This document shows, in pieces, positions 31,012 through 31,905 of a DNA stretch of 31,905 nucleotides. Origin of the DNA: RGIG3009 sp964390295 (GTDB lineage: Bacteria; Bacillota; Clostridia; Oscillospirales; Acutalibacteraceae). The notes under the pieces are model-generated. The model had not been told where the DNA came from, did not search any database, and saw nothing but the letters and a program-made list of their open reading frames with translations. The position numbers and the translations under genes were made by a program. Each line of letters starts with the position of its first letter. Positions within the stretch are counted from its first letter, which is position 1. The DNA lies in NCBI GenBank assembly GCA_964390295.1, contig CAYMHR010000013.1, positions 1-31,905 of the forward strand, given 5' to 3'.

Positions 31012-31284
31012 ATGAACAGCAAACGCGTAGGAGAAGCATTGCGAAGGCGACGGGGCGACCGTTCCATGGCGGAAATTGCCGGGTGCTTGGGGATTACGGT
31101 ATCGGCATTGGCCATGTACGAACGTGGCGAACGCATGCCACGGGACGAGATCAAGGAGCGCATTGCCGCGTTGTACGGGTGCTCGGTGGGAAGTCTGTTT
31201 TTTTCGGATGCGGAAGTCTCGGACGACCGGGCAAAAGCACTTCCTTCCGCCGAAGTGAAGGCGATTGCCGAGACGGCAGTGTGA
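31012..31284 (+). CDS. Small XRE-family DNA-binding protein, Cro-like by position
   Basis: A 90-aa protein whose first 60 residues form an XRE helix-turn-helix: VGEALRRRRGDRSMAEIAGC, TVSALAMYERGERMPRDEIK, ALYGCSVGSLFF. GAGGAGGG lies 8 bp before the ATG. It is the first gene of the rightward early operon and reads away from the cI-like repressor, the position of Cro or of an excision activator. The last 25 residues are hydrophilic. Which of the operator sites it binds cannot be told from sequence. Confidence 0.85.
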   Translation: MNSKRVGEALRRRRGDRSMAEIAGCLGITVSALAMYERGERMPRDEIKERIAALYGCSVGSLFFSDAEVSDDRAKALPSAEVKAIAETAV

Positions 31285-31328
31285 TCGTACGCCGGGTGGC
31301 GGAAAAACTACGTAAGGAGGGGAAAGCC

Positions 31329-31535
31329 ATGACGATTTTACGCACCCGATTTTATCGGGAACAGCAGGGCTTGTCGCAGGCGGAGCTGGCACGAGCTATC
31401 GGCGTTTCGGAGGCCGAGATCAAAGCGTACGAAGGCGGCTTTGAGTCACCGACGTTAGCCAAGGCGGTGGCGATGGCGGATGCTTTGGGGGTGACGGTGT
31501 ACGACTTGGCGAAAGGAGCGACAACGCAACGATGA
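31329..31535 (+). CDS. Second small XRE-family DNA-binding protein
   Basis: A 68-aa protein that is essentially one helix-turn-helix: YREQQGLSQAELARAIGVSE, AEIKAYEGGFESPTLAKAVA, ADALGVTVYDLAKG. AAGGAGGGG precedes the ATG at 31329. It lies 44 bp after the Cro-like gene, and its stop overlaps the next start (ATGA at 31532-31535), so the early genes are co-translated. Its sequence differs from its neighbour, so this is not a recent duplication. Confidence 0.82.
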   Translation: MTILRTRFYREQQGLSQAELARAIGVSEAEIKAYEGGFESPTLAKAVAMADALGVTVYDLAKGATTQR

Positions 31536-31825
31536 ATTTCAACATGGAAGCGGCCATAGAGCTGTATTATTCACAAAACGAGCTGGATAATGCGGATATT
31601 CAGCGCATTTTCGGGTGTTCGGTCAGCTACGTCGGCAAGCTGAAGCGTCAGGTGTTTGAGCAAATGGCCAAAGAAAACCGGTATCCTCCGGTGCTGGAGG
31701 CCAAAAACGTGAATTGCGAATACGCCTTTTCCGTATGGGGCTTGGATATTGACGAGCTGGAGCGCAAATACGGCAAGCTTCAAAAATTCCGCCAAATGCG
31801 GGAAGATGTCGTCGGAGACGTGTAA
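31532..31825 (+). CDS. 97-aa element protein, possible DNA-binding
   Basis: I do not recognise a named family. The first half contains a possible helix-turn-helix (NADIQRIFGCSVSYVGKLKR, about 20-40). The second half is charged, with EYAFSVWGLDIDELERKYGK and a helical end. Similar small proteins are common in early regions of Firmicutes prophages, often with unknown roles. The start overlaps the previous stop by ATGA, and GAAAGGAGCG lies upstream of it. No Cys cluster, signal or membrane segment. Confidence 0.75.
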   Translation: MNFNMEAAIELYYSQNELDNADIQRIFGCSVSYVGKLKRQVFEQMAKENRYPPVLEAKNVNCEYAFSVWGLDIDELERKYGKLQKFRQMREDVVGDV

Positions 31826-31864
31826 AACCAAATTCAATATCGAGGAACAGGGGGAGTGATAGCA

Positions 31865-31905
31865 GTGAGTGACGAAGGGATCGAATTTGACCGTGAGAGG
31901 CACGA
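31865..31905 (+). CDS. Start of a further element gene (3' end outside window)
   Basis: A GTG at 31865, with GGGGGAG 8 bp upstream, opens a frame (MSDEGIEFDRERH) that runs to the window edge. Another in-frame GTG is at 31856. Too little is visible to name a product. Confidence 0.4.
   Translation, partial: MSDEGIEFDRERH

Noticed and set aside
30832..31392. Upstream extension of the repressor frame, giving a 367-aa protein
   Set aside because: It overlaps the operators, the rightward promoter and the Cro-like gene on the other strand, and the extra sequence looks like random translation. ATG 30831 has a good ribosome site.
1..31905. CRISPR arrays, insertion sequences with transposase, rRNA genes
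   Set aside because: I looked for regularly spaced repeats, transposase motifs and rRNA-like sequence and found none.

Overview
This is a stretch of chromosome from a Gram-positive member of the Clostridia. Gene content and the fairly high GC (about 55-60% outside a few islands) suggest an uncultured Oscillospirales/Ruminococcaceae-like gut bacterium. Evidence: strong GGAGG-type ribosome sites, sigma-A promoters with 17-bp spacing, a MocR/PdxR regulator next to an ECF transporter, a TatD-linked-type radical SAM protein, a TagD/TagF-type glycerol-phosphate polymer system, ComF, and a DUF11 protein without signal peptide. The genus is inference; there is no rRNA in the window.

Left part (1-10.6 kb), housekeeping and accessory genes. 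It opens with the C-terminal part of a heavy-metal P-type ATPase. A leftward pair follows: a small conserved protein and a lipoprotein nuclease. A vitamin B6 locus comes next: a short MocR-type regulator divergent from an operon of pyridoxal/pyridoxamine kinase, ECF S-component and radical SAM protein, with an exact 9-bp direct repeat in the shared promoter region. Then come two small genes (an 11-residue-repeat protein and a two-helix membrane protein), a six-helix membrane protein, a MATE transporter broken by one in-frame TAA, a tRNA-dihydrouridine synthase, and an N-acetylmuramoyl-L-alanine amidase without signal peptide.

Middle (10.6-21.1 kb), surface glycopolymer locus. Eight genes read leftward from one promoter near 19.95 kb to a terminator at 10.65 kb: GT2, GT4, a polymerase/ligase-GT2 fusion, a DxD sugar transferase, a CDP-glycerol glycerophosphotransferase, a Wzx-type flippase, a TagD-like cytidylyltransferase and UDP-GlcNAc 2-epimerase. 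The priming sugar-1-phosphate transferase is divergent, behind a TTGACA/TACAAT promoter and a leader of about 200 nt. Together they suggest a lipid-linked repeat-unit polymer, flipped and polymerised outside, containing or decorated with glycerol phosphate and probably ManNAc. The 15.7-19.0 kb core looks AT-richer than its flanks.

Right-middle (21.1-28.7 kb). A 766-bp stretch without a recognisable gene holds a leftward promoter-terminator pair around a possible RNA or decayed gene, an 18-bp perfect inverted repeat, and a near-consensus rightward promoter with no gene, aimed antisense at mscS. After it come mscS, a DUF11 repeat protein, cysteine synthase, a large ABC ATPase-permease fusion, and comF.

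Right end (28.8 kb to the end). The left end of an integrative element or prophage. A short sequence resembling the 3' end of a tmRNA or tRNA-Ala, followed by an intrinsic terminator, marks the likely attachment site. Inside are a tyrosine integrase, a cI-like repressor, a divergent promoter region with GTGCAC/CGAGCAC-type operators, and a rightward early operon of two small HTH proteins and a 97-aa protein, running off the window.
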